From positions 1 through 33,859 of the forward strand of contig CASFYT010000015.1 of assembly GCA_949299015.1 (NCBI GenBank): a stretch of DNA of 33,859 nucleotides. The letters are read 5' to 3'. Within the stretch, counting starts at the first letter, position 1. Every line of letters begins with the position of its first letter. Positions 24,642 through 33,859 of the stretch are shown here, piece by piece. Below the pieces are notes generated by a model. That model did not search any database, was not told where the DNA came from, and worked only from the letters and a program-made list of their open reading frames with translations. This stretch comes from an uncultured Bacillota bacterium. Its GTDB lineage: Bacteria; Bacillota_I; Bacilli_A; RFN20; CAG-288. Both the position numbers and the translations under genes were made by a program.

Positions 24642-24942
24642 TTTTGTTACCTACGACTTTCGGGAGTTTGACTTGATTGCCGAGACGGGTCTTCGAGTTG
24701 CCGAGGGCGACCTTGCTCGAGAGCGGCTTCTCCGGCTTGTCCTCGCGCATCCAGCGCTGGTGTTCGCGGTAGGGGAACGTCATCGGTTCCGCCTGGTCGA
24801 CGCCAGGGATGCTCTTGAGAAAGTCGATCTGCGCGAGAACGCTCGCGAAATCTTCCAGGATGAGCTCGTCCTGGCCCGGCGCCAGCTCAAACATCAGGTT
24901 CCTGGCGCAATCGTTGATCGTCTCCTTCGTGACTTTGATCAT
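24622..24942 (-). CDS. gatC: Aspartyl/glutamyl-tRNA amidotransferase subunit C
   Basis: GatC is the small subunit that wraps around and stabilises GatA on GatB. The 106-residue product has the family pattern: an N-terminal helix preceded by TKETINDCARNLMFEL, a second helix with VLAQIDFLKSI near 35-45, then the VDQAEPMTFP turn near 48-57. The C-terminal tail is longer and more basic than in many GatC proteins. A strong SD (TAGGAGG) precedes ATG 24942. It begins the gatCAB operon, with its own promoter inside the end of ligA. Confidence 0.9.
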   Translation of the reverse strand: MIKVTKETINDCARNLMFELAPGQDELILEDFASVLAQIDFLKSIPGVDQAEPMTFPYREHQRWMREDKPEKPLSSKVALGNSKTRLGNQVKLPKVVGNKNDQMDE

Positions 24943-24977
24943 AAGGCCTCCTAAACGCGGAAAAGATAGCGAAAAAG

Positions 24978-29306
<4,329 letters not shown>

Positions 29307-29324
29307 GTTCGATAAACCAGGAAA

Positions 29325-29350
29325 ATTATATCAAAAACGCAAGCGGTCAA
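29325..29350 (-). promoter_or_regulatory. Extended -10 promoter of pcrA-ligA
   Basis: TGATATAAT on the minus strand (29333-29325) is a perfect extended -10. TTGACC (29350-29345) lies upstream with a short 14-nt spacer, or TTTGAC with 15. The pcrA ATG is 18 bases after the -10 box, so the leader is short and lacks an SD. Confidence 0.6.
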
Positions 29351-29446
29351 AGGAGCCAAAATGACGGATGCCGAGGCATCTTCCCTTCCGTGCCGAAAGC
29401 GGAAGGCAAGGGAACGGACAGAGCCGCAGAAGTCCCAGACCATCAG

Positions 29447-29486
29447 GGAGGGCTCTCCCTCCGGAGGAAAAGAGAAGAGAATTTCT
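29447..29486 (-). terminator. Weak hairpins after the ZIP transporter gene
   Basis: The 180-bp gap between the ZIP and pcrA genes holds a small stem straight after the ZIP stop (GAAGA/TCTTC followed by TCTTTTCC on the minus strand). A GC-rich stem GGAGGG/CCCTCC with a four-base loop lies at 29447-29462. Neither has a classic U run. A further small hairpin sits at about 29364-29377. Termination is plausible but unproven. Confidence 0.3.
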
Positions 29487-30281
29487 TCAGCCCAGGGTGA
29501 CGTCCAGGACCATCATCAGGACGAAGCCGGCCAGGAAGGCGAAGAGGCCGAAGTGACTGTCCGGCTCCTCCTTCATGTCCGGAATCATTTCCTCGATGAT
29601 GACGTAGATCATAGTCCCGGTCGCGAACGACAGGGCCCAGGGCAGGATCGGTTTTGCGAGGTAGGCCAGGAAGAGGCCGACGACCCCGGCCAAGGGCTCG
29701 ACCATTCCGGAGAAGGTGCCGTAGAGGAACGCCTTCTTCGCGCTCATCTCCTGCCTCATCGACAGCGAGACGACGGCCCCTTCCGGAAGGTTCTGGATGC
29801 CGATTCCGACCGCGAGGATCAAGGGAGCCATCAAGGCGGCGGAAAGGTCGCCGTTCGAAAGGAGGGCGACGCCGTAGGCGATGCCGACGCTGAGGCCCTC
29901 CGGGACGTTGTGGAGCGTCACGGCCAGAAACATCTTCGTCGTCTTCTTCAGCCGCTTCCGCCCGATGCCCTCCTCCTTTCCTTCCTGGACGTGGAGATGC
30001 GGAACGACCCGGTCGAGGAGATAGAGAAAAAGGACGCCGAGGATCAGGCCGAGGGACGCGACGGCGATGGAGGGAAGGTAGGAGACTTCCGTCTCGATGG
30101 CGGGCAAGAGAAGGGAAAAGAGGCTCGCCGCGAACATGACGCCGGCCGCGAAGCCGAGAAAGAGCTGGTTCCATCTCCTGGAAAGACCCTTCCCGCGAAA
30201 GAAGAAGACCAGGGAGGATCCCAGGGCCGTGCAGAGGAAGGTCAGGGAGAGGCCGAGGACGACGTTGCCAATCGGGTTCAT
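29487..30281 (-). CDS. ZIP-family metal transporter (ZupT/GufA type)
   Basis: A 264-residue membrane protein that should import divalent metals such as zinc, iron or manganese. About eight membrane segments are visible. The metal-binding helices carry HNVPEG at 124-129 and QNLPEG at 163-168, with a further E195 in GMVEP and EEMIPD near 237-242. A histidine-poor, charged loop (HLHVQEGKEEGIGRKR) follows the third or fourth helix at about 95-110. Metal choice cannot be read. The start at 30281 has only GGAG directly adjacent to the ATG, too close for an SD, and a TAGGAT box ends six bases upstream. It stands alone, facing pcrA. Confidence 0.9.
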   Translation of the reverse strand: MNPIGNVVLGLSLTFLCTALGSSLVFFFRGKGLSRRWNQLFLGFAAGVMFAASLFSLLLPAIETEVSYLPSIAVASLGLILGVLFLYLLDRVVPHLHVQEGKEEGIGRKRLKKTTKMFLAVTLHNVPEGLSVGIAYGVALLSNGDLSAALMAPLILAVGIGIQNLPEGAVVSLSMRQEMSAKKAFLYGTFSGMVEPLAGVVGLFLAYLAKPILPWALSFATGTMIYVIIEEMIPDMKEEPDSHFGLFAFLAGFVLMMVLDVTLG

Positions 30282-30287
30282 GGCTCC

Positions 30288-30293
30288 ATCCTA
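30288..30293 (-). promoter_or_regulatory. Possible leaderless promoter of the ZIP gene
   Basis: TAGGAT on the minus strand (30293-30288) ends six bases before the ATG, which would place the transcription start at the start codon. No -35 match is evident. The overlap with GGAG leaves an alternative reading as a badly spaced SD. Confidence 0.3.
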
Positions 30294-30323
30294 GCGCATC
30301 GGGGACAGAAAGGGGGACGATTT

Positions 30324-30357
30324 GCTCACGGAGGGACGAAAGGACGTCCCATTGAGC
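30324..30357. other. Stem-loop region upstream of the ZIP gene
   Basis: GGGACG (30333-30338) and CGTCCC (30345-30350) pair, and an outer GCTCA/TGAGC pair (30324-30328, 30353-30357) extends the structure. It is 43 bp from the ZIP start codon. It could be a leader element or a binding site. I recognise no known riboswitch. Confidence 0.35.
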
Positions 30358-30380
30358 GAGACATAGGCCGGCAAAGACGG

Positions 30381-30405
30381 AAAAAGGCCCGATTCCTCGG
30401 GCCTT
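30381..30405 (-). terminator. Rho-independent terminator after the XRE-nuclease-XRE genes
   Basis: Nine-base arms AAGGCCCGA and TCGGGCCTT close a four-base loop. On the minus strand the stem ends in CCTTTTTCC, a proper U run. It is correctly placed to end minus-strand transcription coming from the genes at 30560-31989, and separates them from the ZIP gene. Confidence 0.8.
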
Positions 30406-30450
30406 CTGGATTCGATGGCTGGGATACTTGGATTCGTTTTGTTCCGGTTT

Positions 30451-30487
30451 CTGCCTTGAAATACAGTACTGTTGTATTTCAAGGCAG
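30451..30487. repeat. Perfect 15-bp inverted repeat with 7-nt loop
   Basis: CTGCCTTGAAATACA (30451-30465) and its exact reverse complement (30473-30487) surround GTACTGT. The loop and inner arm form the palindrome ACAGTACTGT. On the plus strand it is followed by TCTTTTTCTG, so it could terminate plus-strand transcription, but no plus-strand gene lies to its left. It may be a bidirectional terminator, an operator or an element boundary. Confidence 0.8.
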
Positions 30488-30518
30488 TCTTTTTCTGTTT
30501 CGGAACTGCCCTTCTGTC

Positions 30519-30539
30519 CAGAGAGAATACTTCTCTCTG
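30519..30539. repeat. 9-bp inverted repeat just after the left XRE gene
   Basis: CAGAGAGAA and TTCTCTCTG flank TAC. It lies 20 bp past the stop of the XRE gene at 30560 on the minus strand, without a U run. It may protect the mRNA end or be an early part of the termination region. Confidence 0.5.
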
Positions 30540-30559
30540 CGTTCTGTATCAAATCCGTA

Positions 30560-30895
30560 TCACGGCTTTTCTTTTTCGCAGTCCAGCCTTTCCGTCTTTT
30601 CTTCCGCCGTGATTCCGCTTTCCTCCAGGATGGCCTTCGCCTCCCTGAGGATCCCTCGAAGTCTTTCCGCCTGTTCCTGGCTGATCTCGTATGTCGTCTT
30701 TCCTTCCGCGTCGATGACGTGGTTGATCGGCACCTGGTAGAGGCGGGAAAGCTTCCGGAGGACATCGTATCCCGCCTCGGAGATTCCCTGCTCGTAGGCG
30801 GCGTAGGTGCTCTTCGGGATTCCGAGGATGGCGGCGACGTCCTTCTGGAGGAGTCCCCGGCTCTTCCTGAGGCTTTCCATGGAGTTCCTCTTCAT
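30560..30895 (-). CDS. XRE-family transcriptional regulator (left copy)
   Basis: A 111-residue DNA-binding protein. The Cro/C1-type helix-turn-helix is at about 7-62, with the recognition segment LQKDVAAILGIPKSTYAAYE at 16-35. After it comes a short helical, charged tail (about 66-111) that could serve dimerisation. It is paralogous to the right-hand XRE gene: both have QKDVA, STYA or ATYA, EQG and LYQ..IN. GGAGG is six bases before ATG 30895. It lies 18 bp after the nuclease gene, and a terminator follows. It is probably a local repressor. Confidence 0.85.
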   Translation of the reverse strand: MKRNSMESLRKSRGLLQKDVAAILGIPKSTYAAYEQGISEAGYDVLRKLSRLYQVPINHVIDAEGKTTYEISQEQAERLRGILREAKAILEESGITAEEKTERLDCEKEKP

Positions 30896-30913
30896 CTTTG
30901 GCCTCCCGGCGGG

Positions 30914-31585
30914 CTACCGGTTCCAGCGGCCGGAGGGGTCGAAGGAGATCAGCCGCAGGAGAGTCGCCGCCAGCTTGTCCTTCATCTGCGGGTCCTCGGA
31001 GTCGAGTTCGATGAGCCGGACGTTGTCCATCCTGTAGATCTCCCTCTTGTATTCTTTTTGCTCCTGGTATCGGGGGTTGTTGATCCTTCCCCATATCTCG
31101 ACGTACACGTCGATGTCCGGGAGGTAGAAGTCGGGATTGATGGTCGGGCTTCCGTTTCCCGGGCTGTACTCCGGCTCGTACACGTGCCGGATGCGCCTGT
31201 CCCAGAGGAAGTCGTCGATGATCTCCTCGGCCTTGGAGCGGACCCGGTGTCCGTCCTTGCATTTGAACTCCCCGGGGATGTCCGTCCTCTTCGTCCTTTC
31301 CCGGGGCGTGTCCCCGACGAGGGGAATCCTTCCCCTCGCGATGCACCTGACGACTTTGGAGGGCCATTCGACGCTGCGTTCCCTCAGCGCCTCCGAGAGC
31401 CCATAGAGGGCGAGGCGAAGCTCCTCACCCTCTCCTTCGCCCTTTCCGTCGAGCAGGCGGAGGAAGTCCTCGGCGAGGGTCTCCGCGTTGCCGGGGAAGG
31501 GTATCTCCGTGGCCTTCCCGTGGCATTTCCTGCAGGCGATGAAGCTGAACGACGTCGGCTTTCCGCATACGAAGCATTTCCCCAT
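30914..31585 (-). CDS. Zinc-ribbon protein with PD-(D/E)XK nuclease domain
   Basis: The 223-residue product begins with a CxxC...CxxC zinc ribbon (C4, C7, C18, C21) and, after a helical middle, ends in a restriction-endonuclease-like fold. E120 in RSKAEE, D152 in NPDFYLP, E163 in VEIWG and K177/K180 in QEQKEYKREIY fit the catalytic order of PD-(D/E)XK enzymes in which the ExK motif reads ExW and the lysine has moved to the next helix. Such proteins cut DNA. The target is not known. It sits between two XRE regulator genes and has a weak SD (AAAGGA, 13 nt before the ATG). This suggests a regulated defence or mobile-element role, which is inference. Confidence 0.72.
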   Translation of the reverse strand: MGKCFVCGKPTSFSFIACRKCHGKATEIPFPGNAETLAEDFLRLLDGKGEGEGEELRLALYGLSEALRERSVEWPSKVVRCIARGRIPLVGDTPRERTKRTDIPGEFKCKDGHRVRSKAEEIIDDFLWDRRIRHVYEPEYSPGNGSPTINPDFYLPDIDVYVEIWGRINNPRYQEQKEYKREIYRMDNVRLIELDSEDPQMKDKLAATLLRLISFDPSGRWNR

Positions 31586-31632
31586 GGTTTTTGCCTGTCC
31601 TTTTCCCGTTGTCGGGGCTTCGGTGCCCCTGG

Positions 31633-31989
31633 CTATTTCTTGATTCTCTTCTTGATCTTGATCCTGTTGTTGTTGCCCACGATTTCGATTCCGGAGTTGA
31701 CGTGCATCTCGTAGACGACCCTGTCCAGGATGTCCCGCGCCTGGACGATCCTCTCGTATTGGGCCCGGGAAGTCAGGATCAGGTCCTTGTCCTCGAGTCC
31801 CAGGAGCTGGTTGATCGTCGCCTGGTACAGTTCCGAAAGCTTCTTCAGCGTCTCGAGGTCCGGCTCGGCCCTTCCCTGTTCCCAGTTGGCATAGGTCGCG
31901 GGGGCCACGTTCAGGTATTCGGCGACGTCCTTCTGGCGGAGCCCCTTGTCCTTCCGGTACTCCGAAAACAGGTTCCTAGGCTTGTCCAT
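31633..31989 (-). CDS. XRE-family transcriptional regulator (right copy, divergent repressor candidate)
   Basis: A 118-residue DNA-binding protein with a Cro/C1-type helix-turn-helix at about 8-62 (LRQKDVAEYLNVAPATYANW), then a helix and a very basic tail ending KIKKRIKK. I start at ATG 31989, because a GTG 30 bp upstream has AGGGG touching it and would add ten residues before the fold. There is no SD, and TAGAAT ends eight bases before the ATG. Its position facing the plus-strand genes across an operator-like dyad is the classic repressor position. A hairpin GGGGC/GCCCC lies between it and the nuclease gene. Confidence 0.85.
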   Translation of the reverse strand: MDKPRNLFSEYRKDKGLRQKDVAEYLNVAPATYANWEQGRAEPDLETLKKLSELYQATINQLLGLEDKDLILTSRAQYERIVQARDILDRVVYEMHVNSGIEIVGNNNRIKIKKRIKK

Positions 31990-31997
31990 TTGTAAAT

Positions 31998-32003
31998 ATT
32001 CTA
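31998..32003 (-). promoter_or_regulatory. -10 box of the right XRE gene, leaderless layout
   Basis: TAGAAT on the minus strand (32003-31998) ends eight bases before the ATG at 31989. The -35 region is weak (TCAAGG or TTCAAG near 32021-32027). No SD is present. Confidence 0.45.
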
Positions 32004-32022
32004 AGTTTTTGCGAGCCACCCC

Positions 32023-32068
32023 TTGAAAAAAAAAAAAAAAATGCTAATATCGATTGTAATTAGCATTT
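32023..32068 (+). promoter_or_regulatory. Promoter and operator-like dyad of the divergent plus-strand genes
   Basis: TTGAAA (32023-32028) and TAATAT (32045-32050) are 16 nt apart, with most of the spacer being a run of 16 adenines (32026-32041). A perfect 10-bp inverted repeat, AAATGCTAAT (32039-32048) and ATTAGCATTT (32059-32068), with ten bases between, covers the -10 box and the likely start of transcription. A dimer of the adjacent XRE protein bound there would block this promoter. The binding is inferred. Confidence 0.65.
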
Positions 32069-32092
32069 ACTGCTAGGAAAGGAGCCTTGAAA

Positions 32093-32590
32093 ATGGCTGA
32101 CGAAGAGAAGAAGGACGTCGTCCCGGAGGGATTCCGGAAGCTGTCGGAGTTCACGGTGGAGGAGCTGCTGAAGCTCCCGCGCATCCCGATGAGGATGGTC
32201 GAGACGACCAATGACAGGACGGGGCAGGTCCGATTCAACGCATACGTCTACCTGCTGGAGTCGCGCCTGGAGGTGCGCTTCCCGATCGACAGGGCGACCT
32301 ACCACCTCGTGGCGAGGCTTCGGGGGAAGGACTCCACGAAGAGCGAGTACACGGTCTCGTTCCCCTACCGGGTCGTGCGGGGAAGGGGCGTCTCCGAGGA
32401 GGACGGACACGAGTTCGACTACTACTACGTCGAGGGATACGCCGCGCCGATGGAGCGGAAGGTGTACCTCAACCAGCTCCTGACGGGGTCGCAGGTGGAC
32501 CTGGTCGAGTGCTTCGGCCTCGACGGGGTCGTCGACCGCGGCTACGCGGGCTCGGTCAAGGGCGTCGGCTACTTCGACGACCTGGGCTGA
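32093..32590 (+). CDS. Unrecognised 165-residue protein, first gene of the divergent run
   Basis: I do not recognise this family. The start at ATG 32093 is set by AAAGGAG eight bases upstream. The protein is soluble and has no signal peptide or membrane segment. It begins with a short charged helix (KKDVVPEGFRKLSEFTVEELLKL), then a β-rich part with many alternating hydrophobic and charged residues (YVYLLESRLEVRFPID near 54-69). One cysteine is near residue 148. Immediately after the control region, it is the gene most directly exposed to repression. It could be an early protein of a mobile element. No function is claimed. Confidence 0.7.
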   Translation: MADEEKKDVVPEGFRKLSEFTVEELLKLPRIPMRMVETTNDRTGQVRFNAYVYLLESRLEVRFPIDRATYHLVARLRGKDSTKSEYTVSFPYRVVRGRGVSEEDGHEFDYYYVEGYAAPMERKVYLNQLLTGSQVDLVECFGLDGVVDRGYAGSVKGVGYFDDLG

Positions 32591-32598
32591 GGAGGGAT

Positions 32599-32617
32599 GC
32601 CGTCCCCCGGGGACGGC
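32599..32617. repeat. GC-rich 9-bp hairpin after the first plus-strand gene
   Basis: GCCGTCCCC and GGGGACGGC are exact reverse complements around one C, eight bases after the stop at 32590. No U run follows, so it is a weak terminator at best. A looser GGCCAGGG/CCCTGGCC pair follows at about 32632-32667 in the same gap. Confidence 0.45.
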
Positions 32618-32688
32618 CCTCGCGTCGGGTCGGCCAGGGGATTTCGGCTTTCCTTTCCTCCCTGGCCCTCCCAGCGGGAGGAACGGAC

Positions 32689-32886
32689 ATGGCATACGTG
32701 AAGGGAAGGATCCTGGGCTTCGTCAACTATCCGACGGTGAGGAGGACGAAGAGGTGCACGGCGATCTGCCACAGGAAGATCCTGCGGTGCGAGCTGGACG
32801 ACGGGACGGTGAGGCACTACTGGGCCAACGACTACAATGCGTCGAAGCTGTCGCGGTGGCTGGGCAGGATTCCCGTGGAGGACTAG
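32689..32886 (+). CDS. Small basic protein, 65 residues
   Basis: A small soluble, basic protein with no family known to me. ATG 32689 has GGAGG seven bases upstream. The sequence has a basic patch (RRTKR, 18-22), two cysteines near 23 and 27 and another near 34, a β-like stretch (KILRCELDDGTVRHYW) and a short helical end (NASKLSRWLGR). The size and charge suit a DNA- or RNA-binding accessory protein, but that is only a guess. It precedes another SD-led start by 10 bp, so the genes appear to be one transcript. Confidence 0.6.
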   Translation: MAYVKGRILGFVNYPTVRRTKRCTAICHRKILRCELDDGTVRHYWANDYNASKLSRWLGRIPVED

Positions 32887-32896
32887 GAGGAAGGAC

Positions 32897-32956
32897 ATGG
32901 ACGAGAGGTACGAAAGGGTTCCGTATCGGTTCGGCCGATTGCGTTGTGGGCTTTGA
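32897..32956 (+). pseudogene. Truncated gene start (19 codons)
   Basis: ATG 32897 follows AGGAGG closely, as strong as any start in this run, but the frame stops at 32954-32956 after 19 codons (MDERYERVPYRFGRLRCGL). After about ten codons the sequence changes to a less GC-rich texture. This looks like a gene cut by an insertion or deletion. A real 19-residue peptide or leader peptide cannot be excluded. Confidence 0.45.
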
Positions 32957-33027
32957 GCGGCCTGAAGCGATGGCCATCCGGATTTGCGCCAGTGTTTGGA
33001 ACCATCGGGCCTGGATTCAACGAAAGC

Positions 33028-33159
33028 AACAAAAAAGGGGCGACTGAGTACATTTGCCTGAGACTTCCGGAATGCCGGCACCCAGACGGTACGCCGAGGA
33101 ATCCTCGTTCATCGCCGCTAAAAGTCTATCGTTGTGTTCAGGAAAAATCAAGGAGGTGA
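33028..33159 (+). pseudogene. Possible transposase scrap between small genes
   Basis: The 208-bp stretch at 32957-33164 has no start with an SD. One plus frame reads NKKGATEYICLRLPECRHPD and then a basic tail. That reminds me of the N-terminal β-strand region of some IS transposases, where a basic start is followed by a Tyr-rich strand and a turn. No terminal repeats, target duplication or DDE motif are present. Confidence is low. Confidence 0.25.
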
Positions 33160-33164
33160 TTGGC

Positions 33165-33413
33165 ATGCCATTGCATAGGGCAAACCACGGGAGCCTTGGA
33201 TGGCACAGGCGCGTCTCGAGATACGCGGACGCCTGCGTCCGGAACAACGGACCTGAGGCCTACGTCAGGGTCCATGCCCTGGCCCAGAGTTATCCCGAAA
33301 ACGGTGACAGGAGGCAGTTCCTCGACGCGGTCCTGGCCCACCTGCGGATCTTCGAGAAGCAGTACGGGATGGACTTCGATCGGCCCTCCGGTCGGGGAAC
33401 GCCGAGGAGATGA
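33165..33413 (+). CDS. Small protein, 82 residues, with near-perfect SD
   Basis: ATG 33165 follows AAGGAGGTGA, the full anti-SD complement, by five bases, one of the strongest sites in the window. The product is soluble and basic at the start (HRANHGSLGWHRRVSRYADA). A helical middle follows (RRQFLDAVLAHLRIFEKQYG, about 48-67), then an Arg/Gly-rich tail. I do not recognise a family. Earlier in-frame ATGs lack an SD and fall in the transposase-like scrap. It is spaced 34 bp from the next gene, so it is likely part of the same run. Confidence 0.65.
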   Translation: MPLHRANHGSLGWHRRVSRYADACVRNNGPEAYVRVHALAQSYPENGDRRQFLDAVLAHLRIFEKQYGMDFDRPSGRGTPRR

Positions 33414-33447
33414 CGGAAGGAAGGCCGGAAGAAAGGAGGACGGAGAC

Positions 33448-33859
33448 ATGAAGGTGCCGCTTGCGAGGAAGGGAAGGAGGCCGGTGCAGTTCTACGTCGG
33501 GAATCTCGGGAGTGACGGAGAATATCCGTCGGATGGTATGCCGGATTTTGGCTTTGCTTTCGCTGCTCCGTTCGACACGGATGACCTGTCGGTCTCTCCT
33601 GTTGAGGAATATTCAGGGTTCAAAGGATATTTCCGCTTTTACAATGACACCTACAACGATTCCGGCCCACACGAGCTTCGTGTCGACAATCCTTCCTGGG
33701 TCTTCCACCTGGACGACGACCAATGGAAGGAGGGTCATCACTACATCTCCGAGGAGCTGGACGCATACGCCTCCTCCTACGTGGATTCCGACCCTTCCGA
33801 CGACCTTCCGGTCCTCAACTCGGCGGTCTCGAACGAGCTCTTCTACGTCCCGAACTACA
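33448..33859 (+). CDS. Unrecognised acidic protein, 3' end outside window
   Basis: The frame opens at ATG 33448 with AAAGGAGG eight bases upstream and stays open for 137 codons to the right edge, so it is partial at its C terminus. After a basic start (KVPLARKGRRPVQF) the sequence turns strongly acidic and aromatic (for example FRFYNDTYNDSGPHEL and WVFHLDDDQWKEGHHY). No signal peptide or membrane segment is visible. AT-richer codons appear around 33520-33680 compared with the flanks. It could be a structural or immunity-like protein of the element. I do not name a function. Confidence 0.6.
   Translation, partial: MKVPLARKGRRPVQFYVGNLGSDGEYPSDGMPDFGFAFAAPFDTDDLSVSPVEEYSGFKGYFRFYNDTYNDSGPHELRVDNPSWVFHLDDDQWKEGHHYISEELDAYASSYVDSDPSDDLPVLNSAVSNELFYVPNY

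Noticed and set aside
30282-30559. Attachment site or CRISPR array in the gap left of the XRE genes
   Set aside because: The inverted repeats are single copies, there are no regularly spaced direct repeats, and no tRNA or integrase lies nearby.
30560-31989. Classic type II toxin-antitoxin pair with an XRE antitoxin
   Set aside because: The middle protein matches a PD-(D/E)XK nuclease with a zinc ribbon rather than a HipA, RelE, HigB or ImmA-type toxin. A new toxin-like use cannot be excluded but is not supported.

Overview
The window is a GC-rich, very gene-dense bacterial chromosome segment. It looks like Bacillota (Firmicutes). The signs are strong Shine-Dalgarno sequences, sigma-A style promoters, a SUF iron-sulfur operon built around SufU, a PrsA-like lipoprotein, and the pcrA-ligA-gatCAB order known from Bacilli. 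GatA carries a GSDTGDSVRKPAS-type loop, which I associate with Mollicutes and Erysipelotrichia-like lineages rather than classical bacilli, and SufD is unusually short. My best guess is a GC-rich member of the Erysipelotrichia/Mollicutes-related branch of Bacilli. This is inference, not proof. TGA is used as stop, so the genetic code is standard.

Layout. Bases 1-1151 (mostly minus): tRNA-Ala(CGC), a hypoxanthine-DNA glycosylase and a DUF308 membrane protein. Bases 1208-3557 (plus): glycerate kinase and a VTT/DedA-type membrane protein. Bases 3539-4584 (minus): two tandem YfcE-type metallophosphoesterases. Bases 4736-7071 (plus): a protein with two LOTUS-like domains and DUF3825, overlapping a GNAT acetyltransferase. 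Bases 7053-13473 (minus): sufC-sufD-sufS-sufU-sufB-mnmG, driven by a good promoter at 13500-13528. Bases 13543-17860 (minus): a PrsA-like lipoprotein, a second large lipoprotein, a terminator, then a HIT protein. Base 17990 onward (plus): an orphan ParA. Bases 18775-21627 (minus): tgt-queA-queH, the last steps of queuosine formation. Bases 21740-29306 (minus): pcrA-ligA, then gatC-gatA-gatB with its own promoter. Bases 29487-30281 (minus): a ZIP metal transporter.

From about 30.3 kb to the right edge the character changes. Two paralogous XRE regulators flank a zinc-ribbon plus PD-(D/E)XK nuclease protein on the minus strand. They are divergent from a plus-strand run of small unrecognised genes. 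The divergent control region holds a 16-base A tract and a 10-bp inverted repeat lying on the plus-strand -10 box, which is the layout of a repressor-controlled mobile or defence module. A truncated start and a possible transposase scrap lie inside it. The module runs off the right edge, and no integrase or attachment site is visible.

A second theme is initiation without a ribosome binding site. Five genes (the second phosphoesterase, parA, tgt, the right-hand XRE gene and the ZIP transporter) have a -10-like hexamer ending 6-8 bases before the ATG and no usable SD, suggesting leaderless mRNAs beside neighbours with very strong SD sequences.
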